A stretch of DNA of 64,000 nucleotides. Source: Halogeometricum rufum (GTDB taxonomy: Archaea > Halobacteriota > Halobacteria > Halobacteriales > Haloferacaceae). The translations under genes were made by a program, and so were the position numbers. Position 1 is the first letter of the stretch, and each line of letters opens with the position of its first letter. This document shows, piece by piece, positions 45,246 through 52,578 of this stretch. The notes below the pieces were generated by a model that saw nothing but the letters and a program-made list of their open reading frames with translations, ran no database searches and had not been told where the DNA came from. The stretch is from positions 1 through 64,000 of the forward strand of contig NZ_FOYT01000007.1 of assembly GCF_900112175.1 (NCBI RefSeq), in the 5' to 3' direction.

Positions 45246-45669
45246 GGCTGATACCCGCAGTTGCGGTTTATTCACCGGGAATGCTTACCGGTTGGTCGGT
45301 CCTCTCGCCTGTCTGTCGACAGGTACGTTGCGGTTGTCCTCACGTATCCGCCCACTACCGCCGTCGGTCACCGCCTTCGTCTCCGGCGGTCCTCGTGGGC
45401 GGACGAGACCAACGCCTAGTAGGCAGGCGTAGCACGCTATCCCTTTAGACAGCAACGGTGGCTGGGGTTCACGCGGACCGGGATGAACTCCCGATGAGGG
45501 CGATAGTCACATGACCCGTGTCATGGTACATCCTATCGCCTGCTTACAGGCTGTAATCCTTCGAACATGAAAAAGGAACCGGTGCCAACCCTTCGCTAAG
45601 TGGCAATAGAACCGTTTCCATACCTTACACAACGAAAGTTGTATTAGAGACAAGCGTGTTTGTTAAGCT
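45246..45669. other. 424-base structured non-coding stretch inside the element
   Basis: It separates the leftward and rightward gene groups. CCTGTC/GACAGG (45308-45323) is a hairpin with a 4-nt loop. GGCGATAG (45499-45506) pairs with CTATCGCC (45533-45540), and CATGAC (45510-45515) with GTCATG (45520-45525) inside it. ACAAC/GTTGT (45629-45642) lies at the rightward promoter. No reading frame is convincing. It could be an origin, a control region or a non-coding RNA. Confidence 0.5.
45499..45540. repeat. Nested stem-loop
   Basis: The 8-bp outer arms (GGCGATAG/CTATCGCC) and 6-bp inner arms (CATGAC/GTCATG) are exact. Small unpaired segments (3 and 7 nt) separate the stems, and the inner loop is CCGT. 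It is the strongest dyad in the element. Confidence 0.55.
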
Positions 45670-45867
45670 ATGTCCCAGTGCATGGGCGACGTTCCGGTCG
45701 GGGCGCATACCGACCGTCAGATGGCCGAATTCCTCCGAGAAGAGGCTACCCATCTCGGAGTGTCCCAGTCGGAACTACTCCGTCGAGTATTCGAGTACTA
45801 CCGAGATTGCTGTGAAGGCAATTTCGAGTGCCCAGAGTGCGGCGAAGAACTGCGGGTGAACCTCTAA
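45670..45867 (+). CDS. Ribbon-helix-helix-like protein with zinc finger
   Basis: A 65-residue protein. Residues 8-45 fit a ribbon-helix-helix: VPVGAHTDRQMAEFLREEAT, HLGVSQSELLRRVFEYYRDC. The end CCEGNFECPECGEELRVNL has a CPEC pair that, with CC upstream, would form a zinc site. It is likely a DNA-binding regulator of the element. It is the first of three rightward genes and its stop overlaps the next start (TAATG). Confidence 0.7.
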   Translation: MSQCMGDVPVGAHTDRQMAEFLREEATHLGVSQSELLRRVFEYYRDCCEGNFECPECGEELRVNL

Positions 45868-46013
45868 TGGCCCAATTAGTGAAGGCCTCAGACGGCGGAG
45901 ATGACGCTGAGAAAGAGTCTGAGGACGATTCACGGTCCACTCAACGGAACGTCGCTGCGGTCGTTGCGTTGGGCGTCATAGCCGACACGATAGCCCGTGC
46001 CCTACGGAGGTGA
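45867..46013 (+). CDS. 48-residue protein with C-terminal hydrophobic helix
   Basis: A 48-residue protein: a polar acidic first half (KASDGGDDAEKESEDDSRST) and a hydrophobic helix NVAAVVALGVIADTIARALRR. Its ATG shares a base with the stop of the ribbon-helix-helix gene. The tail is either a weak membrane anchor or an amphipathic helix. Not recognised. Confidence 0.55.
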   Translation: MAQLVKASDGGDDAEKESEDDSRSTQRNVAAVVALGVIADTIARALRR

Positions 46014-46020
46014 CAGAGGT

Positions 46021-46266
46021 ATGAATCCACCTACGGAGAACCTGTCGGGCGAGGTAAAACACGTTCACTCCGTCGAGCACAGCATCCGCTGGGAATATGC
46101 TATCGCTGGCGTGGTTGCGTTGTACGTGGCTTCGAAGGTACTCGGTTCAGATGACGACGGTACGACGGAGACCTTCACAATGACCCAGACGGCGACCGCT
46201 GAAGACGGGCAGATAGATATCCCCATCGGAGGCGGTGGGGTAATCGGCCTACAAGACGGGGACTGA
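46021..46266 (+). CDS. 81-residue single-TM protein of the element
   Basis: An 81-residue protein: polar N-terminus (NPPTENLSGEVKHVHSVEHS), one TM helix WEYAIAGVVALYVASKVLG (about 26-44), then an acidic Thr-rich tail (DDDGTTETFTMTQTATAEDG) and a Gly-rich end IPIGGGGVIGLQDGD. It follows the 48-residue gene after 7 bases. The layout resembles small structural membrane proteins of archaeal viruses, but no homologue is known to me. Confidence 0.6.
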   Translation: MNPPTENLSGEVKHVHSVEHSIRWEYAIAGVVALYVASKVLGSDDDGTTETFTMTQTATAEDGQIDIPIGGGGVIGLQDGD

Positions 46267-46565
46267 CTAACCATGCCGTGAGACAGCCTGACTCGAGTCA
46301 TGAGGGGAGAGGTAGCTATACATGTGATAACGGAGGGCAGTTGATGGATGCCCGCAGAAGCCAATCTGAGGCGTCTGTGTCTTCGAACGGTGAGGGTCAC
46401 GGTCGACTGAGAAATCTACTTGTGGGTCATACCCAACGGCGCTAGCGGAAGCCACGACGACGGCGAGGCGCGTCACGCCACGTGTTCAAATCGAAGTGGA
46501 CTGAGTGGTTGGTTCCGGACTAACGATGTCGCTATACGGTCAATGCGGAGCGTTGAGCGGAGAAA
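46267..46565. other. Non-coding end of the element before tRNA-Arg
   Basis: About 300 bases without a credible gene. A short reverse frame (46476-46267) is Ser/His/Arg-rich and unlike a haloarchaeal protein. Nothing structured stands out. The attachment site begins at 46566. Confidence 0.4.
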
Positions 46566-46638
46566 CGGACCCGACGGGATTTGAACCCGCGACATCTTGG
46601 TCCGGAACCAAGCACTCTGTCCACTGAGCTACGGGCCC
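46566..46638 (-). tRNA. tRNA-Arg (anticodon CCG), integration site
   Basis: On the minus strand the acceptor GGGCCCG pairs with CGGGTCC (one G-T pair), with discriminator G. The anticodon arm is CTTGG-TTCCGGA-CCAAG, so the anticodon is CCG and reads CGG. The T arm GCGGGTTCAAATCCCGT is standard. The 3' end (46566-46583) is the right attachment site of the integrative element, and the gene stays complete. Confidence 0.95.
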
Positions 46639-46691
46639 TCGAACACAGATACCGACCGCCGGCGCTTAACGGTTGTGAACCGTGACCCGTC

Positions 46692-48170
46692 TCACTCCGC
46701 GGCCGCGTCGGACTGGTCGATGACGGCTCGCTTCCACGTGCCGCGGGTGAACCACGCGGCCGCCGCGATAGCACCGAGAATCTGTCCGACGGCCATCCCG
46801 ATCCAGATGCCCGTCTCGCCGAACCCCTGCACGAACGACAGGTAGTACACGATTGGGATGCGGCCGAACCAGAGCGCGAACAGCGAGAACGCCAGCGCCG
46901 TCTTCGTGTTGCCCGCGCCGCGGTAGGCGCCGAGGACGGTCTGGAGGACGCCGATGAAGCCGAACTCGAAGGCGCGGATTCGGATGTACGCCGCGCCGAG
47001 TTCGATGGTTTTCGCCGCCGAGTCCGTCCCGGTGCCGATGAACACGCCGACGATGGGTTCGGCGAAGACGTAGGCGACGACGCCGATGACGACCATGACG
47101 CCCGCTCCGACTTTCGCGGCCAACCAGACGGCGCGCTCGGCCCGGTCCGGTTTCTGCGCGCCGAGGTTCTGCCCGACGATGGTGTCCGTCGCCCGGCCCA
47201 AGCCGAGAGCGGGGAGGAACACCAGCGAGGTGAGCCGGTTTCCGAGGCCGTACGCGGCGACGACTTCGGGGGAGAACGTGACGACCATCGCGGTGAGCGT
47301 GATGAAGCCGAGCGCGCTGGCGGACTGTTCGAGGGCGCTCGGGACGCCCAGTCGGACGATCTGTTCGATGTACTCGCGTTCGGGGACGAAGTCTGCCAGT
47401 TCCACGTCCGGCCCGGCGCTCGTCCCGAAGATGACGTAGAGGCCGATGACCGTCGCGACGGCGCGCGAGAGCACCGTCGCGACGGCGGCGCCGGTCACGC
47501 CGTAGCCCTCGAATCCGGTCGCGGCGAACAGCGCGGTTTCGACGCCGCGGAGGCCGAGCATCCCGAACAGCGGGTTCGACTCGAAGCCGAAGATGAAGAT
47601 GGGGTCGACGACGACGTTGATGGCGACGCTGACGAACATCACGACCATCGGGGCGCGCGTGTTGCCGTACCCGCGCATGAGCGACGAGAAGACGAAGAAC
47701 CCGAACAGGAACGGCAGACCGAGGAAGAACACGCGCATGTAGTCACCCGCAAGGGGGATGACCTGCCCCGCCGTCGCCGCGGAACTCGGGAGGACGCCGA
47801 GCATCAGATCCGTCGCGGCGAACCCGACGAGACCGACGACGACGGCGATGACGCCGATGAACGAGAACGTCTGCCCGGCGACGGTGCCGGCGGACCCCTC
47901 CTCTTTCGCGCCGGTGTACTGCGCGACGAGGATGGTGCCGGCGACGGTGAAGCCGCCGCCGACGGAGATGAGGAGGAAGATGAGCGGAAACGCGAGGCTG
48001 ATGGCGGCGACGGCGTCCGTCGAGAGGCGGCCGAGCCAGACGGTGTCCGCGAGGTTGTAGGCGACCTGGAGCAACTCGGTGACGATGATGGGCCACGCGA
48101 GGGCGAACATGGGGCGTCGCAGGTCGCCCTCCGTGAGCGAACCGCCGTCTGGAGGGGCTGAGGCGGGCAC
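46692..48170 (-). CDS. MATE-family efflux transporter
   Basis: A 492-residue membrane protein with about twelve helices in two similar halves. Family features are FALAWPIIVTELLQVAYNLA and DTVWLGRLSTDAVAAISLAF, followed by the second-half equivalents VRLGVPSALEQSASALGFIT and LGRATDTIVGQNLGAQKPDR. MATE proteins export organic cations or drugs in exchange for sodium or protons. It lies directly outside the tRNA-Arg gene and reads toward it. Confidence 0.94.
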   Translation of the reverse strand: MPASAPPDGGSLTEGDLRRPMFALAWPIIVTELLQVAYNLADTVWLGRLSTDAVAAISLAFPLIFLLISVGGGFTVAGTILVAQYTGAKEEGSAGTVAGQTFSFIGVIAVVVGLVGFAATDLMLGVLPSSAATAGQVIPLAGDYMRVFFLGLPFLFGFFVFSSLMRGYGNTRAPMVVMFVSVAINVVVDPIFIFGFESNPLFGMLGLRGVETALFAATGFEGYGVTGAAVATVLSRAVATVIGLYVIFGTSAGPDVELADFVPEREYIEQIVRLGVPSALEQSASALGFITLTAMVVTFSPEVVAAYGLGNRLTSLVFLPALGLGRATDTIVGQNLGAQKPDRAERAVWLAAKVGAGVMVVIGVVAYVFAEPIVGVFIGTGTDSAAKTIELGAAYIRIRAFEFGFIGVLQTVLGAYRGAGNTKTALAFSLFALWFGRIPIVYYLSFVQGFGETGIWIGMAVGQILGAIAAAAWFTRGTWKRAVIDQSDAAAE

Positions 48171-48338
48171 AGAACGGTAGGATGGACGCGTCCCGGTTTC
48201 AAGCCGTCGAAACGGGAACGAGTCGCCGGATGTTTCGAACCGAAATAGGGTGTCCGGTCGACGCGCGACTCGAACGTCGGACGCGGCCAGAGAAACGAGC
48301 CTCGGGGGGACGCGGATGCGTCGTGGTCGCGAGTCGCG

Positions 48339-48926
48339 TTACGGCGCTTCGCCCGTCTCGATGGTGAAGTCGGCCTTCGGGTAGGCGACGCAGGTGAGGG
48401 TGTACCCCTCGTCGAGTTCGGCGTCGTCCAGCATCTGCTGGTTGTCGTGGGTGACGTAGTCCTCGGAGTTACCGCCGGAGGTGATCTGTCCGGCACAGGA
48501 GACGCACTGGCCCTGTCGGCAGGCGTACGGCAGGTCCCAGCCCTCGTCCTCGCCGGCTTCGAGGACCGTCTCGTTGTTGGCGACTTCGATGGTGTCGCCC
48601 TGCTTCGTGTACTCCACCTCGAAGTACTCGACTTCGTCTTCGGGGATGTCGGCGGGACTCGTCGACTCGTCTTCGGCGTCGCCCTCGAGTTCGGCGCCCT
48701 CTTCGCCGCCGGCGACGGCCCCTGCGGCGACGCCGCCGCCACCGATAGACCGGTTCATCGGTTCGGGGAAGTCCGTCTCGGGGACCGTGCTCGCCCGGCG
48801 TTCGAGGACGTCCTGCGAGATGTCCCCGGTGGCCTTCCACTCGGTCCCCCGCGAGAAGTGCAGGGCGACGGCGATGACCGTCAGGGTCAGACCTAGACCC
48901 AGCCCCACGAGGTTGATTTCGACCAT
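48339..48926 (-). CDS. Membrane-anchored plant-type [2Fe-2S] ferredoxin
   Basis: A 195-residue protein from the ATG at 48926. Residues 3-23 are one TM helix (INLVGLGLGLTLTVIAVALH). An acidic linker with Gly and Glu follows. Residues ~100-190 are a plant-type ferredoxin with Cys136, Cys141, Cys144 and Cys179 (CRQGQCVSCAG; LTC), and the typical DLPYACRQGQC. The membrane anchor suggests electron transfer at a membrane complex. An upstream start at 49031 crosses a polar stretch and was not used. Confidence 0.9.
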   Translation of the reverse strand: MVEINLVGLGLGLTLTVIAVALHFSRGTEWKATGDISQDVLERRASTVPETDFPEPMNRSIGGGGVAAGAVAGGEEGAELEGDAEDESTSPADIPEDEVEYFEVEYTKQGDTIEVANNETVLEAGEDEGWDLPYACRQGQCVSCAGQITSGGNSEDYVTHDNQQMLDDAELDEGYTLTCVAYPKADFTIETGEAP

Positions 48927-49089
48927 GTCGGCGGCTACGGAGTCATGGGTTAAGGGGATTATGATTGTGTCCACCCGGGCGGCCGGTTGGGGGCGGTCAG
49001 TCTCTCGGTTCGGACCGTCCATCCGGTCCATCGTGTCCCGCCTCCACCGCCGACCGAACGGTTTTGCCCTCGCTCGCCGTCTCTCTCCT

Positions 49090-49263
49090 ATGGCGAAAAT
49101 CGTCTACGACGACGGGACGGGAACCGTCGAGTACGAAGCGCAGACCATCGAGTACGACAAGACCCGGCGCGCGTGGGTGATTCGACAGGAGGGAGAAAAG
49201 CCCGTCTCCGTCTACATCCCCGAGGGGCGCGTGTATCGGGTGGAGAAGCGCGGCGGCGCGTAG
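49090..49263 (+). CDS. 57-residue hypothetical protein
   Basis: A small protein, MAKIVYDDGTGTVEYEAQTI followed by EYDKTRRAWVIRQEGEKPVS and VYIPEGRVYRVEKRGGA. It reads as a five-stranded beta fold without cysteine. The composition is normal for the chromosome. It is convergent with the Asp-nucleophile hydrolase gene. No family is recognised, although similar short proteins occur in other haloarchaea. Confidence 0.65.
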   Translation: MAKIVYDDGTGTVEYEAQTIEYDKTRRAWVIRQEGEKPVSVYIPEGRVYRVEKRGGA

Positions 49264-49314
49264 CGGAGGCTCGTCGCTCGACCCGAAGGACGGCCGTTCC
49301 ACACGAACGAGGGG

Positions 49315-50199
49315 TCAGGCGGTGACCGTGGCGCCGAGGAACTCGGTCATCAGTTCGACGAGTCGCTCCGGGTGGTCCTCGGACACGAACGCGTACGAGT
49401 CCTCGATACGTTCGAGTCGGGCGTTCGGGAAGCGCTCGACCAACCGCTCGGCGTCGTCGAGGGGGAAGACGGGGTCGTCGACGCCCCACGCGACGAGGAC
49501 CGGACCGTCGAACGACGGGAACGCCTCGGCGGCCGCCTCGGTGTACCGCGAGGAGACGCCGAGGAGGACCTCGCGGAGGTCCCGCCGGACGGCGGCGTTC
49601 GTCCGCAACGAGTCGGTGTACGCGTCGAGGACCGCCGGTTCTATCGGGTGTTTGGCGAGCAGGCCGAACGCCAGGCGGCGGGCGGTCGCCGAACGGAGCG
49701 CACGGGCGAACAGCCCCGTCGCGCCGGGTATCCGCGCCCCCCACGTGAACGGGCGCGCCGCGGCCGGCGGGAAGTTATCGAACGCGTCGCAGTTCGTCAA
49801 CACCAACCGCTCGACGCGTTCGGGGTAGGCGGCGAGGAACACCTGACAGATGGCGCCGCCCGTATCGTTGCCCACGAGCGTCACCCGTTCGACGCCCACG
49901 TCGTCGAGGAACTCGGCCAGCAGGTCGGCCAGTCCCGACGGCGTCAGGTCCGCGCCGGGGTCCATCGGAACGTCGTGGCCGCCGAGCGGGAGCGTCGGAA
50001 CGAGGCAGCGGAACCGCTCCGAGAGCGGTCCGGCGACGTTCCGCCACAGGCCGCCGTCGACGAAGGCGCCGTGGACGAACAGAATCGGGTCTCCGGTACC
50101 CGCGTCCTCGTACTCGACGGTCCCCTGCGACAGCGTCGCTTCAGGTCGTCCGACCGCGCTCCGGTCCGCGTGCGTCCGCTCTGCGTTCGTTCGGTTCAT
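49315..50199 (-). CDS. Alpha/beta hydrolase with Asp nucleophile (dehalogenase-like)
   Basis: A 294-residue hydrolase from the ATG at 50199. The oxyanion motif is LFVHGAF (40-46). The nucleophile elbow is LVGNDTGGA with Asp112 instead of Ser, as in haloalkane/fluoroacetate dehalogenases and epoxide hydrolases. The acid is in GVDDPVFPL and the base in SEDHPERL. Substrate unknown; an Asp nucleophile argues against an ordinary esterase. It is divergent from a winged-helix regulator (112 bases). Confidence 0.86.
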   Translation of the reverse strand: MNRTNAERTHADRSAVGRPEATLSQGTVEYEDAGTGDPILFVHGAFVDGGLWRNVAGPLSERFRCLVPTLPLGGHDVPMDPGADLTPSGLADLLAEFLDDVGVERVTLVGNDTGGAICQVFLAAYPERVERLVLTNCDAFDNFPPAAARPFTWGARIPGATGLFARALRSATARRLAFGLLAKHPIEPAVLDAYTDSLRTNAAVRRDLREVLLGVSSRYTEAAAEAFPSFDGPVLVAWGVDDPVFPLDDAERLVERFPNARLERIEDSYAFVSEDHPERLVELMTEFLGATVTA

Positions 50200-50311
50200 A
50201 TCCGACGTATCGCCGCTCGAAGGCGTCAAGACTCCGACACGGAAATTCCGAACCGGGCGGAATCCGGGCTCGGGGTGCGGGTTTGATATGCGGAGCGGCG
50301 TATGCGACGAC

Positions 50312-51055
50312 ATGGACGGAGAGGACCTCACCGAGTTACTTCGGCTTCGTCACGACGTTCTCGGGGCGCTCGCCGACGACCCGCGCCCGCGACACGAACT
50401 CGTCGACGCCCTCCCGGACTCGAAGTCGACCGTCTACAAGGGTCTTTCACAGCTCCAGGAGGCCGGCCTCGTCGTACGCGACGACGACGGGTTCAGGCCG
50501 ACGCTGTTCGGAACGGTGGCGCTCGCGCGGTACGACGCGCTCGCCGACACCGCCCGGTTCGGCGACATGCTCGCGGACGTCCCCGGCGACGCCGTCGACC
50601 CCGCGGCGCTGGTCGGTGCGACCGTGGTCCGTCCCGACGAGACCGACGCCGAGCGCCACGTCGAGGCGGTGTGGACGCTGCTGGGGGACGCAGAGCGCGC
50701 CCGGGCGGTCGCTCCCGTGGTCTCGCCCGGATACGTCGCCCGGTTTCGAGAGCTATTGGACGCGGGGTTGACCGCCGAACTCGTGCTTCCCGAGTCGGTC
50801 GCGGCTTCGCTCCGAGACGAGTACCCGGACGAACTGGCCGCCATCTCCGAGCGAGCCGCTCTCTACGAGACGACTGCGCCGGTCCCGTTCGGCGTCCTCG
50901 TGACCGAGGGCGCTCGGCCCCAGATGGCCATCGAACTGCGCGACGGTCCGCTCGTCAGCGGACTGATAACGAACGACACCCCGGCCGCCATCCGGTGGGC
51001 AGAGGCGACCGTCGACCGGTTTCGGACGAACGCGGTGCGACTCGACGCGCCGTGA
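50312..51055 (+). CDS. Winged-helix transcriptional regulator (DUF1724-type)
   Basis: A 247-residue protein from the ATG at 50312; a TTTGATATG box lies about 25 bases upstream, while the ATG at 50288 falls inside it. The winged helix is RLRHDVLGALADDPRPRHEL followed by VDALPDSKSTVYKGLSQLQE. The C-terminal ~160 residues are the DUF1724/phospholipase-D-like sensor (AVAPVVSPGYVARFRELLDA, ELVLPESVAASLRDEYPDEL, PFGVLVTEGARPQMAIELRD). It may control the divergent dehalogenase-like gene. Confidence 0.85.
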   Translation: MDGEDLTELLRLRHDVLGALADDPRPRHELVDALPDSKSTVYKGLSQLQEAGLVVRDDDGFRPTLFGTVALARYDALADTARFGDMLADVPGDAVDPAALVGATVVRPDETDAERHVEAVWTLLGDAERARAVAPVVSPGYVARFRELLDAGLTAELVLPESVAASLRDEYPDELAAISERAALYETTAPVPFGVLVTEGARPQMAIELRDGPLVSGLITNDTPAAIRWAEATVDRFRTNAVRLDAP

Positions 51056-51101
51056 ACCGACGGTCCCCTGTCGTGGGGTCTGCTCTCCCCCCGACCCCGC
51101 T

Positions 51102-51998
51102 CTACTCCTCGCGGACGACCTCGTGCCGACCGAACCCGTAGCGCAGGCGGTTGGCGAGGCGGCGCGAGAACCGACCGTCGTTTCGGCTGTCGAACCGTTC
51201 GGCCAGCGCCTGGTAGATGAGCGGTACCGGAACCTCCTGTTCGAGGGCCTCCTGGACCGTCCACGTGCCCGTCGACCCGCCGGAGACGTGGTCGGCCACG
51301 TCGCCCAGGTCGGTCCCCTCCTCGCGGAACGCCTCCTCGCACAGTTCCAGGAGCCACGAGCGGATGACCGCGCCGTTGTTCCACGTGCGGGCGACGGCCT
51401 CCAGGTCGAGGTCGTAGCGGCCGTCGGCGAGGAGTTCGAAGCCCTCGCCGTACGCCTGCATGAGGGCGTACTCGACGCCGTTGTGGACCATCTTCACGTA
51501 GTGGCCCGACCCCGCCGGTCCCATCCGGTCGTGACCGGCGGGACCGGTCGCCACCGCGTCGAACACGGGCGTCATCGCCTCGTAGGCCCACTCCGGGCCG
51601 CCGACCATGAGCGAGAAGCCGAGTTCGGCGCCCGCGGGACCGCCGGAGGTGCCGCAGTCGAGGTAGGCCGCGTCCGTCGCCTCCGCCCGGCGAACGGACG
51701 CCTCGAAGTGGGAGTTGCCGCCGTCGACGACAACGTCGTCGGCGTCGAGGTGGGGGTCGAGTTCGTCCAGCGTCGCGTCCACCGCCTCGCCGGCGGGAAC
51801 CATCAGCCAGATGCGCTTCTCGTCGTCGAGTCGGGACGCGAAGTCGTCGACGCTCGACGCCGGTTCGGCGCCCGCCTCGGCCGCCGTGGCGACGGCCTCC
51901 TCCGAGAGGTCGAACGCCACCACGTCGTGCCCGGCGTCGAGCACGCGGTTGACCACTATCTGCCCCATCCGACCGAGTCCGATGACGCCCAGTTGCAT
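51102..51998 (-). CDS. gnd: 6-phosphogluconate dehydrogenase, decarboxylating (short, GndA-type)
   Basis: A 298-residue enzyme from the ATG at 51998. The NAD(P) motif is VIGLGRMGQIV (5-15), the substrate segments are VVDGGNSHF and the catalytic GPAGSGHYVKMVHNGVEYAL (Lys and His-Asn). It is the short, ~300-residue form common in haloarchaea and some bacteria. It turns 6-phosphogluconate to ribulose 5-phosphate and is the route to NADPH and pentoses in haloarchaea with the oxidative pathway. It diverges from a CBS protein with ~110 bases between. Confidence 0.93.
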   Translation of the reverse strand: MQLGVIGLGRMGQIVVNRVLDAGHDVVAFDLSEEAVATAAEAGAEPASSVDDFASRLDDEKRIWLMVPAGEAVDATLDELDPHLDADDVVVDGGNSHFEASVRRAEATDAAYLDCGTSGGPAGAELGFSLMVGGPEWAYEAMTPVFDAVATGPAGHDRMGPAGSGHYVKMVHNGVEYALMQAYGEGFELLADGRYDLDLEAVARTWNNGAVIRSWLLELCEEAFREEGTDLGDVADHVSGGSTGTWTVQEALEQEVPVPLIYQALAERFDSRNDGRFSRRLANRLRYGFGRHEVVREE

Positions 51999-52108
51999 GC
52001 GTGGCCGTCCATCCGCGGGGGAGGTAGTGGTTCCGGTTCCGCCGACGGCGAGGACGCCCGTCCGCGGACGCGACGCGTCTATGTACCGTGACACCGTATC
52101 TCAGGACG

Positions 52109-52507
52109 ATGCTCGAAGAACTCCTCGACACGGACGTACCGACCGCCGCACCCGACACCCCCGTCGCGGACGTCGCGGCGGCGATGCGCGAGACGGACGC
52201 CGACGCCGTCGTCGTCCTCGACGAGGACCGCCCGCTCGGCGTGGTCACCCCCGCCACGTTGGGTCGCGCCGTCGTCGCCGGCGAGGACCTGAGCACGGAC
52301 GTCGTCGCCGACTTGCTCGACGGCGACCCGGTGACGATTCGGCGGGTGGCGACGCGCGCGGACCTCGTGGCCGTCTTCGCCCGCGAGGACGCCCGCGAGG
52401 CCATCGTCCTCGACGACGCGGACCAGTACCTCGGCGTCGTCTCCTTCGAGGACGTCCTCGCCGCCTACGGCCGGGAGTTCGACGCCCTCCTCGACCTGGT
52501 GGCGTGA
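52109..52507 (+). CDS. Two-CBS-domain protein
   Basis: A 132-residue protein that is one CBS pair: VPTAAPDTPVADVAAAMRET with DADAVVVLDEDRPLGVVTPA, then DGDPVTIRRVATRADLVAVF with DAREAIVLDDADQYLGVVSF. CBS pairs bind adenine nucleotides and act as sensors. The ATG at 52109 was chosen; a GTG at 52088 would add seven residues. It is followed by the M29 aminopeptidase after 71 bases. Confidence 0.87.
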   Translation: MLEELLDTDVPTAAPDTPVADVAAAMRETDADAVVVLDEDRPLGVVTPATLGRAVVAGEDLSTDVVADLLDGDPVTIRRVATRADLVAVFAREDAREAIVLDDADQYLGVVSFEDVLAAYGREFDALLDLVA

Positions 52508-52578
52508 CCGCGCGACGCCGCGGCGGCGTCGCCTCCCGCAGACGCGTCGCTTTTTATCTCGCCGCGTGACGCACCGGT

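Larger units (their letters stand above)
42362..46583. mobile_element. 4.2-kb integrative element in tRNA-Arg(CCG)
   Basis: It is bounded by the 18-bp direct repeats at 42362 and 46566, the right one inside an intact tRNA-Arg. It holds one tyrosine integrase next to attL, a 100-residue protein, four short leftward genes (two of them small double-TM proteins), a 420-base structured spacer, and three short rightward genes (ribbon-helix-helix plus zinc finger, and two one-helix proteins). Much of 43.5-44.7 kb is clearly more AT-rich than the chromosome. No replication, capsid or spike gene is visible, so it may be a satellite, a reduced provirus or a minimal integrative element. Confidence 0.8.

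Noticed and set aside
46267-46476. 69-codon reverse frame at the end of the element
   Set aside because: Ser/His/Arg-rich, without start signals; left as non-coding.
39465-46583. CRISPR array in the accessory region
   Set aside because: The repeated units are tRNA-end fragments at irregular distances of 67 bases to several kilobases; no regular repeat-spacer pattern or cas gene is present.
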